Shown in pieces: positions 10,811-25,283 of a stretch of DNA of 64,000 nucleotides. Source of the stretch: Acanthochlamys bracteata. Its lineage: Eukaryota > Streptophyta > Magnoliopsida > Pandanales > Velloziaceae. Each line of letters begins with the position of its first letter. The first letter of the stretch is position 1. The stretch spans positions 2,916,501 through 2,980,500 of the forward strand of contig CM034128.1 in assembly GCA_019914995.1 (NCBI GenBank). The letters are read 5' to 3'. Under the pieces are notes generated by a model that saw nothing but the letters and a program-made list of their open reading frames with translations, had not been told where the DNA came from and did not search any database. The position numbers and the translations under genes are program-made.

Positions 10811-11800
10811 ATTAAGTATATTTTATATATGGCTTGCTCAAATATCATCTTTTGTGAAATTGATATTTGTTTTTCTCTTAATTTTTGTATTGTTTGTTTG
10901 ATTTAGTTACGTTCAAGAATGGATATATTTGAATTTGTTGGCCAAGTCAATCAATGATCACTAAGGAGGTTTATGTGTGGATTTGGTGAAGTTGATTTCA
11001 TTATTATTATTAGTTAAGAAATGTCAAAAAGTTTTGGAAGGTTAGATATAGAGTTGTTAAAAGATGATAGTTACGTGAAGATGATAGCTGCAATATTAAA
11101 ATTTGAAGCTTCCAACATTCTGCAAACAGAGACTAATTGGTTAGAAGGCAATAAATTAAGAAAAAAAATCTGATATGAAGCTTTGTTTTTTAAATATTAT
11201 TTTAAATTCAATGTAATTATTTTGCCTAAAAGTTTTTGAGTATTGAATTTAGATTTCTTGCACATTACCCTCTTCTTTGCTCAAAGATTTTCAAAAAGTC
11301 ATTATCTCTTACTGCCATCATAAGCTAATCTCACCCATCACCACTTTCCCACCCCACCCCACCCCTCTCCCACAGAGTCACCTGAATGATGAACTATAAA
11401 ATTTGTAGGCACTTTGATCGCCTACGTATTTTTTTTTTCTTTTCTTTTTGAGTGATAGAATGATAGTTTGTCGTTGACATTGATAAAATTTTCCAGTTAG
11501 GAATTTCATACCTTCCTTTAACTTGGCATCGTCGATGATTACCTTGATCAGAACTCCAGCTCATTGTAGAAACAACAGGTATTTAAATTCCCAAGTTTTC
11601 CTCCAAACAATTTTGAGACAAATGTTTAATCATATTAAACAAAAAAATTTCATGAGCAAGCTTCCCTAGTTATTTGTATTATTCTATTTCACCGTGAAGC
11701 ATAAACAAGTAGCTAACTGTTTGAAGGTTTAAGCTGAATCAACTAATACGAACTCATACAAATATGATATTGTTGAATCAGTTACTGCTCTCTGATTCAT
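10811..11800. other. Intergenic, no gene seen
   Basis: Probable 5' flank of the minus-strand small gene. It holds a C-rich patch near 11345-11372 (repeated cccacc) and a poly-T run near 11429, but no supported coding frame. Confidence 0.4.
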
Positions 11801-11823
11801 CCTCTTCATAGAGCGAGATGAAT

Positions 11824-12093
11824 TCACATCTCAAACGTTCTCGATTCTGGTTTGCAGGTAGCCTGGATCAAAGCACCAAGAAACTTGTTAATTTCATCAG
11901 AATAATGTATCCAAGTATTTAGTTTGCAATGTTCTTCGTCTCTCTTCACTAGCGAAGGCAACAAACAGTAAATATGGATTATTATGGTACTCGCCACAAT
12001 CTGATTACAAACAACAACGATATCGTAAACAGATTGCATTGCGTTCTGCAAGCCAACTTCTGCAGGGATCTTGCAAAGCAGTTGTTTAAACTG
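11824..12093 (-). CDS. Possible C-terminal exon of an unrecognised gene
   Basis: Reading the minus strand, a good acceptor (CATTTCAG) is followed at 12093 by an open frame to a stop at 11824-11826. It encodes FKQLLCKIPAEVGLQNAMQS, then a helical, Cys- and Ile-rich stretch (VYDIVVVCNQIV), and ends CKPESRTFEM. The regular helical pattern and clean acceptor make it look like a genuine last exon, but I found no convincing upstream exon. A candidate is 13550-13465 (minus), starting MDIQSACAKFFSESRDQR and ending at a GTAACT donor. I do not know the family. It could be a live gene, a relic or chance. Confidence 0.3.
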   Translation of the reverse strand, partial: QFKQLLCKIPAEVGLQNAMQSVYDIVVVCNQIVASTIIIHIYCLLPSLVKRDEEHCKLNTWIHYSDEINKFLGALIQATCKPESRTFEM

Positions 12094-12102
12094 AAATGGC
12101 AA

Positions 12103-15093
12103 TCAGTTAAGTTTAGAGAAATAAAAGATGTTGCATTTTAACTGATGAAACTCAACTGAATAGAGAATTAAGAAAGCAGAAGATTACGGGACCTTTTGTA
12201 TATGCAAAATTTAATCTTTATATGATCTGAAGTAGCTGAAACTATCACTAGAAAAAAAAATCATATAGTATGAAAGAAACGATGACATGGATGGTTTGCA
12301 TAACTTGTGAATGTGTTTGCTGATGGTCATCTAACTACATCTCTTTCTGCTGCACAAAAAAGAAAAAGAAACAAAAAAACCTGTCCGATAGTTAGATGAC
12401 AATCAACAAAACAAATTCAAAGCTTGCATCTTATATTAATTGCTATACAAATTCTTCCAGCACTGTATGAACACGACTACATATATATATATATATACAC
12501 TTATGAGAAGCTAGGCAAAGAGATAAGAAAGTATATACCCGAATGATTCCATTCTGATAACTAGTATATTCTAAAGAATAAACTAATCCAAATGGCCAAT
12601 GGAAAGATTGGAAGGAGTTGGATCCATTATTTGAATGCTTTTGATTTCAGTGGGTAGCCAGTTACCAATCTCCATTATTACCTGCAATGAATCTGTATCC
12701 TCTATTCACAGTGCAGAATTCTTCAGTTAGATCTAGCAATCGAAATAAATGAAGCAAAAGTGAAACAAAACTAAAACATAAAGTTACAATATCTAGAATA
12801 CTTCTGCCTTCTCTTCAGTTAATGACTGTAAAATGTTCTACCACAATCTTTACTCAAGCTAAGTAAACAGCAGAAAATTGTAAAGCAAGAAGCTTTGAGC
12901 CAGTGACCAAGGTGAACATGAAACGGTGCCTGTATAGCGAATAATCCCCACCCGACAGCATGGGACAACTTCTTGAGCATCAGTCCTTTGCAGTGTCATT
13001 ACGTATCGTTTGAAAGGACCATGACATTTATGTGGTACCCAACATCAACGGAGGGAGGTGAGTACTAAAATTATAACGCGTACTTTGGATGGTACAAAAC
13101 CTCAGGCTCTGCCTTATGTTCCCGCAGGTAAAAATAAAAACTATACTTCACCATTAACTAATTGCATTCACATTTCTATCCTTTACACTATATACCTCTG
13201 AAGGTATCATGATTAAGGGTATCTTCTTTATGTATCCTATCGGTGGAGCACTACCAGTAGTACTCGCCAGCTTCCAAATAATACTATGAGCTAAAATCTA
13301 ACAGCAGAAATGCAACTAAACATATTTTTTCTAAAGCTGATGCAAGAAAGTACAGTTGGTATATCATCCCCCAAAAAAACCTGCTAGTGAAATTCAATTT
13401 TATATCTTATCAGATGTAATAATGTGGTTTCATGATTGAGACTTAATAACTACATGGGCAAATTCTTAGAAGGCAGAGTTACCTGAAGTGGATGAGCAGG
13501 AAGTAGTCAACCTTTGATCCCTGGATTCACTGAAGAACTTGGCACAAGCAGACTGGATATCCATCCCACTCTAAATAAGCTCAATCTGAGGCTTCTAATT
13601 CAGGATGAACAGAGCACTGGGAAATACTTTTTAGTGTTTTTTGGAGGTAAGGAGAAGAGCACTGCAAGTGTTGCATAGGTCCCCACACATAAAAAAATTG
13701 ATCAACCTCTTAGAAGTTAGCATCTCTAACTTATAATCACATATCCATTCCAGCATCCAGTCAATGTGGGACTATTAAAGGGCGTGGACTCCCACAAAGT
13801 CAAGATTCACTTGGCCCAACCCAATGCGAGTTGCTGACCCACCTCCAAGTTAGTTATTCTGTTTTTTATTTGGGCACCATCTCAGATCCCTACGCTATGA
13901 ATCCGGTTCTAGCCCATCAAACTAGTCCGTTTTTTATTTAGGCCTACCAAGCCCTACACGCTACTAATTCGGACCTAGTCTAACTTGGAGTCCCAACAAC
14001 AAGCACACGTATGCGTTTCAAAGCTCAAACTCATTTCAGCTATTTGCTTTCCTCTATGAACTGTGCATTCTGCTGTTGCGGCCTTTGCAATGAGTAGCTT
14101 TTTCCATACTTGCAATAATTGAGATTTGAGATTTTGAGACAGATTCAGGTATATAATATAAACCCAAGATTGAATTTAAGCATTCTCACAACAGAATTGC
14201 ACATCCATGTACACTGAGAGTTGTATACAGCATACCTTTAAAAGCAGACTAGAGAAGGAAAAATAGCAATGGCACAAAGTCCCAAAAAGAAGTTGATGTC
14301 AACCAAGTTTTCTTTAACTATATCAGTATCAGCTAAAGGCATTGCAACTTGCAAGAAAAGCCAAGCACAAATTCAATCAACAAAGCTACCTGATAGAAAT
14401 GGAGAGCAACAAGGAAAAGAAAAACAAAATATGACAGGTATCCCTTAGTGAAAAAAAAAATCATACTGACAGCTAGTTACACTGAACAAGAATTTTGTTA
14501 GTAGAATGTAATAATTGAACAAGTATTTCACAAACTCATTCACAAGTTTCAGGCTTTTTAAATGAGAAATAATGTAAAAGTGTAATCTTGGTTAGGACAA
14601 AAGTTTTTGCTTTCTCTCACACCAACCACAAGTCATAGGATAGACAAATTTCACATCAGGCTATAATGACATTGCAACCAAATTAGGCACGTAGTGAATT
14701 CCCTACACTGCAAGGGCAGTAAGGTGATACAAACCACAGCAGAAATAGACAACCTCATTCAATACTTTCCGTTCATGAGCCGAGCATTCGATCTTAACCA
14801 GATGATTATACTAAATATGCATAACTCATCAGACCTTTGCTTTGAGACGGAACCTCGATTTCACAACTAAAAGGAAGAAATATAATGGCACCTTATAACA
14901 TTATAAAATAACTCCTTTAATATAAACGAAAGCAGTATGGTAGATAGTTCTCAACAAGAGAGGGAACAATAAATTGCATTCATTAAGGTAAAATATCTTG
15001 CTCACGTCCAGTAACAAAATTCTCTTTATCATAAAATCTGTCATGTGGAACAGAAAAACACAAGAAACAATCACTAAAATCCACAAGACGCCG
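12103..15093. other. Intergenic; AT microsatellite and possible LTR fragment
   Basis: Contains an (AT)n run near 12480-12497. A block at about 13735-14005 (minus) starts with gttgggactccaagt and ends near agtcccacattgac; the paired ends and lack of coding capacity are reminiscent of short plant LTR or TRIM pieces. No gene is supported apart from the possible exons mentioned under the orphan exon. Confidence 0.35.
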
Positions 15094-16558
15094 TCATTCA
15101 GCGTTGCTATGGAAGGTGAGGAAATACCAAGCTCCAACAGCCACTAGCAGGATGAGCAGGGGAGCAATGTAGTCAAATAAGCTGAAACTTCCCTGCTGCT
15201 GCTGGTTCCTGTCTTGTGTTGCCTTGTCGGAAGAAGTAGCTCCACCTATGGCCTTGGGATCAGATGTGGTGCCATTGTAGCCCTCAGCATAACCGATGAA
15301 GTACCCGTCAAGCATGCTGGTTGCAGTGGTGCTGTGGCCCACATCCTCAAAAGCCTCAGTAGCATCACCAGATCCTTCCAATGAGTAAAGAATAGATCAT
15401 TGTCATATTTTTTGTTTATGCTACTTTTAATTTCTCAAATTGCTAAGCTTGAATTGATTGTTTGGATTAGATTACTTCAAAATACTCTGTTCATAAGTTG
15501 CTAACAAGCTGAAATTCAAATAGATTTTACAACTAAATCACTTATTGTAATACAGTGCACTGGCCTGTGGCTTTTCTTTTTACTAGTGAAAGAAATTCTT
15601 AAACTGTCAAGCTTATAATGCATGGTGGAGGTATCAAAGTTTCAAGTTGAAGACAAGAAAGACTACATATCACCGCAGCGAACAGATTAGATCCAAAAGC
15701 CCAAGCATCGAAACAAGATGATAATGCCTAGTTTTAGAAATAAAAAACCCCTCTTGCTAAAATTTATTGCAAGTGATGATGTTAAACATAAGATTTTTTG
15801 AAGAAGCTAAAAAAGGAAGAACATCTACAAATATTTTGATACAAATGTTGATGCATTGGTCAGGTTCGCAAACTTCCAACTTTACAATGATTTAATACCA
15901 GAAAAGATCTAAAGTATGAAATGGCTGGATAAAATATCTACTTAGCAAACTTGGCAAAAGAATGTAAGTCAGCTTCAAAAGACTCCATCTTGTGATTATT
16001 CAATAATGGCAAAGTTCTAGAATTGTGAACTATGAAATAGTGAAGGCGGACAACATATAATTATCAAGATTTTCGAAATACAGAAAGTTAATGATCACCC
16101 ATCACTTTTCATAAGATTTAATTTCTCCAAAATTTTTAGCATGCAAAGATCATGAATAAGAAATTGATGATAATAAGCTTGAAAATGTCCGAAGGTAAGT
16201 CATCAAAATTCAAAAATTTCCTGAACAATATTCACATATGCAAAGTTCTAACAGAAATAGACTGCTAATTTAATCATTCCAGTATATTAATAAAAAGAAA
16301 ATGGTCTACCTACTTGCTGAAGTAGAACATCCTCTCCACCAGGATGATCTTCCAAGAAGCTTGTCACATCATAAACCTGAAAACAAAACCAATTTCAATC
16401 TGGAATCAAAATCTTGAACTTCCATTGAAATCACAACCAATAAACAAAATAAAGGGAAAAAAATTTATGTGGACCTTGCCATGGATGACTAGCCAGCAAT
16501 CCTTCTTTGAAGTGTGAAGAGAGATTTCATCGTGTGTAAAATTCTTGGAACTCTCCAT
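15094..16558 (-). CDS. Cytochrome b5, tail-anchored
   Basis: Three exons on the minus strand: 16558-16475, 16376-16310 and 15374-15094, giving 143 residues. The product begins [20 protein letters not shown], contains [21 protein letters not shown] and FEDVGHST, and ends in a hydrophobic helix (about residues 118-137, [20 protein letters not shown]). The haem-ligand histidines are His39 (HPGG) and His64 (VGHS). Family members sit in the ER membrane by this C-terminal anchor and pass electrons to fatty-acid desaturases and other oxidases. The linker before the anchor is Gln/Ser-rich. With the only in-phase GT-AG splice (GTAG|GTAGAC to GAAG|GATCT) the two histidines are 25 residues apart, one more than in the common forms I remember. 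No locus-level symbol can be assigned. Confidence 0.9.
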
Positions 16559-16858
16559 TATTCTGGTTTGTTCTTGATCAGAATAAAATTTAAGAAGATA
16601 AACTGGTAGTAGCAGTAGTAGAAGAAAAGTTTTCTTTTTGGAGTTCAAGTCTTCAAGATAGAAGGTAAGTAACAGAAAGAAGTTTCTTTTCTGATTTCAA
16701 GTCTAGGAGTCGAACGTAACAAGATCGCTTGGTCGGCTTTTGTTGTCATGAAATTTCCCAAAAGAACTTTTTAGCAAAAGGGGACTTTCAATACTAACTT
16801 TCTTTACATATGGTCTTGAATTGTAAACTTTTCTGGTTTCTGGGTTTAGAAATAGATT

Positions 16859-19800
16859 CAGGGAAGACAATGCGAAAGAAGGAATTTCAAATTCAACACA
16901 GAGATGGGTTTGAGTTGCACGTTATCCCGGTCATCACTGATCGCTCTCTCTCCAATTCCTTAAATTCAACAATCAGACGCCGCTACGATTTCAATAGGTT
17001 AATGGTTTCTTTGCTTCTTATTCTTGTGAATTATGCTGAAGTTTATAGTTTTGATGTTTCTTTACTGATTTTTCACTGTTTTTAGGAAATTACTTTGATC
17101 CAGTTAAGTGCATGTTTATTTTGAAATAAATTTATTTTTCTAAGTAAATTTAAAAAATAAAATTAAAAATTAAAAATATTTAATAAATAATAAAATTTTA
17201 TATTTATTTGTATTAAAAATGATATAATTTTTATTTTAATTAATTTATTTATTTTTTAGTAAAAGTGAGTTTGGTGGATCGATAAATAAGCTCTTAAGTG
17301 GTTTAGAACAGTGATTGAATATCATTACTTTTTCCTACCAGTGATATTTGTTTAATTTTACCTCTAGTAACGTGTGGAAATGGTAAAGAGCATCGGTGTT
17401 TTGCTTCTGCTGCCGCAAGGCCTGATAGAGTTAAGTTGCAAAAGAAGCAAGTTTCTTGCTCTTTGGATTTTACTTGTCTAAATATTTCTGAAAGGATCTG
17501 AGCTGTCGGACTATTGTAACTCATTTAATGAAAAGTTGATTTTTGCGTTAGTTGTAGACGACTTAAGCCAATTGGTTTGTTAGTTTTGTTGCCCTTGTTA
17601 TTATATTTATGCTTTTAATTTGTTGATTACATTTATGTCTAGGAAAAGGAGGTTGGATGAGGTTTGTCTTGAGAGGTTCTAGAAATACAGCAGAACCTTC
17701 ATTGAGTCGTGGATCCTGCAAGGTCAGTTCCATGCTTGACATTTGCATTTCTTCCTTGCCCTAATACAATTCCTGTTAGGAGGAAATGTTGTCTTCTTAT
17801 TGGAAAGATGTATCTAAATTGTTAAATTCTGTTGATAATAGCAAAAATAGTTCCAGAAGCATATGTGTGAACATGATATGAAAGTGTAAATGATGGCTGG
17901 GTTGAAGGAAAATGATATATGATTTTTGAGTCCAATATGAAGATTCTTTTATCATTACCAACGTGAGACCTTCAGTAGTCCCTAATTAATCCCGCACGCT
18001 AAAACAAATGAAAAATACTGCTGCTTAATGTAATGGAATGGAAAAAGTACTTGTTTTAGGATGAGAACTTTGTGAAAAGGAAATTCTACGCAAACCACTA
18101 CCGCACCTTTGTACCTATAGATGCAGTCAAAGCTTCAAGTGGTTCTTCTATAAACATGGCCTTCCACTTTGGCTCATTTTTGTAAATATATGCAAGGTAG
18201 GAGTGTAATTTAATTAGGATAAGATTGGTAAAAGATATAAAATAACCATATTGTATTTTTTAGGATGTCATCTCCATAGTTTTAGACTTTGAGCTGCTAA
18301 ATATGCTTGTTGTCTTAAGTTTCACATATTTTAAGGGAAAAGTTCTTGTGGATGGGAAGGTAGTAAGCAAAGCTGGAACACCAGCATCTGATAAATCAGT
18401 TCTTGCTAAAGGCTGAAGTTCCAAAATATGTATGTAGTGGTCATTCTGTAATCAATAACTCAACTTTGTGTCCTCTTGAAAAGATAGGAACAACTGTCTG
18501 TTATACTATATTCTGAAAGAATTTGGCCTTTCTCTAGAGCAGGATACAAGCTAAAGGCTGCTGTCAAAGAACTTGATTGAGGGGAAAATAGCCCTTCACT
18601 AAGGGCTTTGAACTGGAGAATTCACTGATTGCTTGCTTCAGCATTGTGCATCATTTGTTTATGGTGTGGATGTTTGGCTATGAATAGGTCACAATTATTA
18701 TGAGAAACTATTCTCAAAGTGGAAGTTCTTGGTGTTCTTCAGATAGTTGTATCCATCTTGAATGCATTTATCTAACTTGTTTTCTGAACTCTTAAACTTC
18801 ATGGACATGTTTTTGACTACCTCTATGTGCATTCATTAGTAAAAAGATGCCGAAAGAACTGTATGTGCAGAAACTTATGGATATAATAGCTTCTAACTTC
18901 ATGATAAGGGATTGCAAAAGAGAGAAACTAAATGGCATTCACCTAGTTCCATATCAGTAGTATTTCAATACTAGTTCTTTTACTGATTTACTAATATCTT
19001 GTGGTAGTGTCTGCTGGAAGATGGCTTCTTCTGTGATTCTGACATCTTTGTGGTTGTTCAGGTGGCTGACAAAATTCGATGTGGTTAACGTGTCTGTGTG
19101 ATTGAGCAGACAAATTTAAGATACATTTCTGGTCTTCCACAACAAGTTGACATTGTGACTCTAGGCTTGTCATTCATATCCATTCTCCTGGTATGACAGT
19201 TACTGGATTTTGCAGCTATATTCTTTTAGAATATGAGATCAATGAATCAAGTTTAGTTATGTATTCTATCTTATTGCCCCCATACTGGCAGGCCAATAAT
19301 ATGGTCAAGTTAGTAGAAAATATAACTTCAACAAAATTTGTAATTACCTAAATGCTTGGTTATATTGTACTTATGTAGTAAGATTCTTTTAATCCGTAAA
19401 ATTCAAAAGGGTAACTGTAGCAAAATGTTCTGCATAGTGTTGCAAAGAGAGGGCTTACTTCTAAGAATCTATGTATCTCTCTGTCTTAGAAAAGCAACTT
19501 TATTTAGTAGTATTTGATCATGTGATAGTCTCTTTTTTTGTAGGTGCTAAGTTATGTATTTAATGGGCCCAATGCTTTTTCTGCATAATTTCTTTGGTAA
19601 ATAAATAGAAGCATCAAATTTCTGTTGCTATAAATGTTTATTATGTCCCGTTGTATAATTAGTCAGTACGGCATTCCTAACATGCATGACATTATTACAG
19701 GTGATGCCTGCTGTACTCGGCGTTATGAAGTCAGAGTGTGCATTGGTAACACTGGTTAAACCCCAGATTGAAGCTCGTAGATCCAGGATATACCCCAATT

Positions 19801-20598
19801 TCTGTTTCTTTATCATCTTTAAATGGTTGACAAGCTATAGAATTGTTTGGAAAAGTTTCACCTAATCATGGCATTCAAGTTTGATGTATGGATGCCCTTT
19901 ATATTAAGTTAAAAGGAAGTGTTGTTTAAGATATATAAATGGCGACTACGTGTATCTTTACTAGAGATATGACTAGTTGCCTAACTTGTAGTTTTAGGAT
20001 AGTGCTGGTGCTTAAAGATATTGAAACTCTGAAGATCTTCTTCAATATTGCAATTGGAAAAGATTGATCTGAAACTTTTGGGTGTTTTGGATTCAATTCA
20101 GTAGTTGATTTTTAAAGTCAATTAATTAAACGTACTATATTCTGAAAGGGTTTCATATTTCATTATTTGTTCAAGTTGGAGGAGGTGGTATCGTAAGAGA
20201 TCCTCAAGTTCATCAAGAAGTAATGTTCTTGCGCTTCCTCTCTATTGCTAAGAGTTGATAATTTAGAAATTGGAACCAATAATATCTCATGCCTGTGGGT
20301 ATCATACTTCAAGAGGCTTAAGGTTGCAAGTTTTATTTTTATTATTGAACCTATACCTGCTTACTTTATGGCGTTAATTTGCAACTTAGTACAAAATTTC
20401 TACAAATGGGTTTAAAGATACTTAGTTGTACTTGGCTTTCTTTTTAAGCTACTCCCGTCTCATTTCAGGTCATTGACAAGATAATTAAGGGGTGTGGAAG
20501 ATCATGGCTTTTGCAGCAGAGGGTGGATAGAGTCTCCTACAAGAAGCGCAGAGGGAAACAAGGACTTTTTGGTTTGTTTTGATAGGAGATCCGAATCA
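16859..20598 (+). pseudogene. TlyA/FtsJ-like rRNA methyltransferase pseudogene
   Basis: Eight exon-like pieces in order resemble the plant S4-plus-FtsJ hemolysin-A-like methyltransferase. They include RKRRLDEVCLERF at 17641, SWILQG at 17708, KVLVDGKVVSKAGTPASDKS near 18340-18402, AEVPKYVC at 18413, AGYKLKAAVKELD at 18540, NLRYISGLPQQVDIVTL near 19110-19160, VMPAVLGVMKSECALVTLVK at 19701, VGGGGIVRDPQVHQE near 20175 and HGFCSRGWIESPT with NKDFLVCFDRRSES near 20500-20590. Damage is extensive: TAG at 17680 inside exon 2, a shift at about 18410, stops and several indels in 18541-18690 (the SAM-binding segment), TAA in 19085-19090, lost donors after 19788 and 20218, and a shift at 20490. Its 5' end faces cytochrome b5 head-to-head. 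A live gene is excluded by the number of lesions. Confidence 0.88.
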
Positions 20599-20599
20599 G

Positions 20600-21850
20600 C
20601 ATCATGGTACCGCAGCAACAACTTTCTTGTTACTCAAACCCTCCGCAACCAAAAATTATTCGTCAAGCTTCCAACTGTGTATAACATTAGGGGGCTGCTC
20701 GAATTCTTGTAACACAACAATCTGTTCCTCCACCAGCTGATTATGATTGAACTCCTTACCGCAGCAGGCTGATTTCTCATTGTTGTAAAATCTTGCCTGT
20801 GCACATTAGAACATTGAGCAGCTTGAGCGCTATAAATTCTTTCAACTATCCGAAAAAATAATGGGGAAAATTTTGGCATGTAGTAGCATCTAGTTAAGCT
20901 TTTTTTTTCCTTTTGGGTCTCGGGCGAGTGAGTCTGATGCGCGTTTACCGTGAAAAGGGAAAATTTTAAGGTAACTACACTAATTGAGTAAACTAATTAT
21001 ATTCGTCAATCCCCCCACCTGATGAGGCTTACACTTTTTATTTATATAACAAGAGGCTCCTCCACAAAAGAACTCTTGTTTTTAGAGTACTTCTAAAATA
21101 CATCGACTTTTAAAACTCTTAATTCTTGCTGCCTAATTCTAATCTGAAAGCAATTTATTAATTCAACTAATTGGCAATTAAGCTCAACTGCTCAAGTGAC
21201 AATATGGTATTTCGTGACACCATACTGTTCCTGGGTGCTGCATCCGGTGCACCTAGGTGCAATTTCAGTTGCATCCAGCTGTTACCGGATGCAACTTGAG
21301 CACCTTCTGCAATTTATTTTCGGTTTTCTCCTCCGACGTGACTGTTTTTTTATGACTTCTCAAGTGATTGCCCTGCCTTGCACATTAGAATCTTTAGAAA
21401 TTATTTGCCGTTATTTATGTAATACTTTTCACTTTTCTATTTATTTATATTCTTAATAAATTTTTATAATATTTTTATATAATTTATTAAAATTTTAAAA
21501 AATATAATAAGATTTAACGTATAAAATTTTATTATTATTTATTGTTATTTTTTGATAAAAATATAAGTTTATTTTCTGATATAAAATAAAAATATTGTAA
21601 GTTCTAATCTTTTTTTATTTATAAGTATTTTTAAACGACCCGTTAATGAAGTTGGAAGTTTTTGAAAATTTTGGTCTTTAGTATTTCATTTATTTATTTC
21701 GAAAAGTTGCTGTTCTTTATATCCGTGGTTAAATTTATTGATTAGTCTATAAAGAATAATAATAATGCGTCAGTAGTCAAAACCTTCAGGCGTTTAGGTA
21801 AACCTCTGAGATCTCAAACCAAACTGCTGTGATCAATCAATCAATCTTTC
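20600..21850. other. Intergenic, AT-rich repeat and lumazine synthase promoter
   Basis: The downstream flank of the pseudogene is followed by an AT-only repeat block (about 21440-21640, with the attttattattat core). A G/C-richer patch at 21230-21300 contains two inexact copies of ccggtgca/ccggatgca-like sequence. The last 200 bp are the probable promoter and leader of lumazine synthase. Confidence 0.45.
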
Positions 21851-21862
21851 CATCAACCACCG

Positions 21863-24901
<3,039 letters not shown>

Positions 24902-25283
24902 CAACCCTCCTACGCACATTTGGCTGTGTGCAGCATTGCTGCTTTTGGCAGAGCTAAGTTATCAAAATGGGCATTAGCAATCTCTGTAGTTCGTTTTCCG
25001 TCCAAATCTGTACTCTTCAATAAAAAGCAGTTATTCTGCTGCCCTTAATCGACAGAACTGTAAGTTATGAAAGTTAAAAATTCATCTAAAATTGGTATTC
25101 TCCTGTTTTTGGTATCATTTTTTTGGCTGTTTCGCTGTATCAGTTGGAACATTTATTTAATGCAATTTTATTAGTGTGTCGTGCAGTAATTTAAAACGGG
25201 CCAAAAACAAAGTTTGGGCACATATTTCCTGGTGAAGCCCAATTCCAAAATCCTTTGTGAATTCTCTCTTCCTTCTCTAGAGA

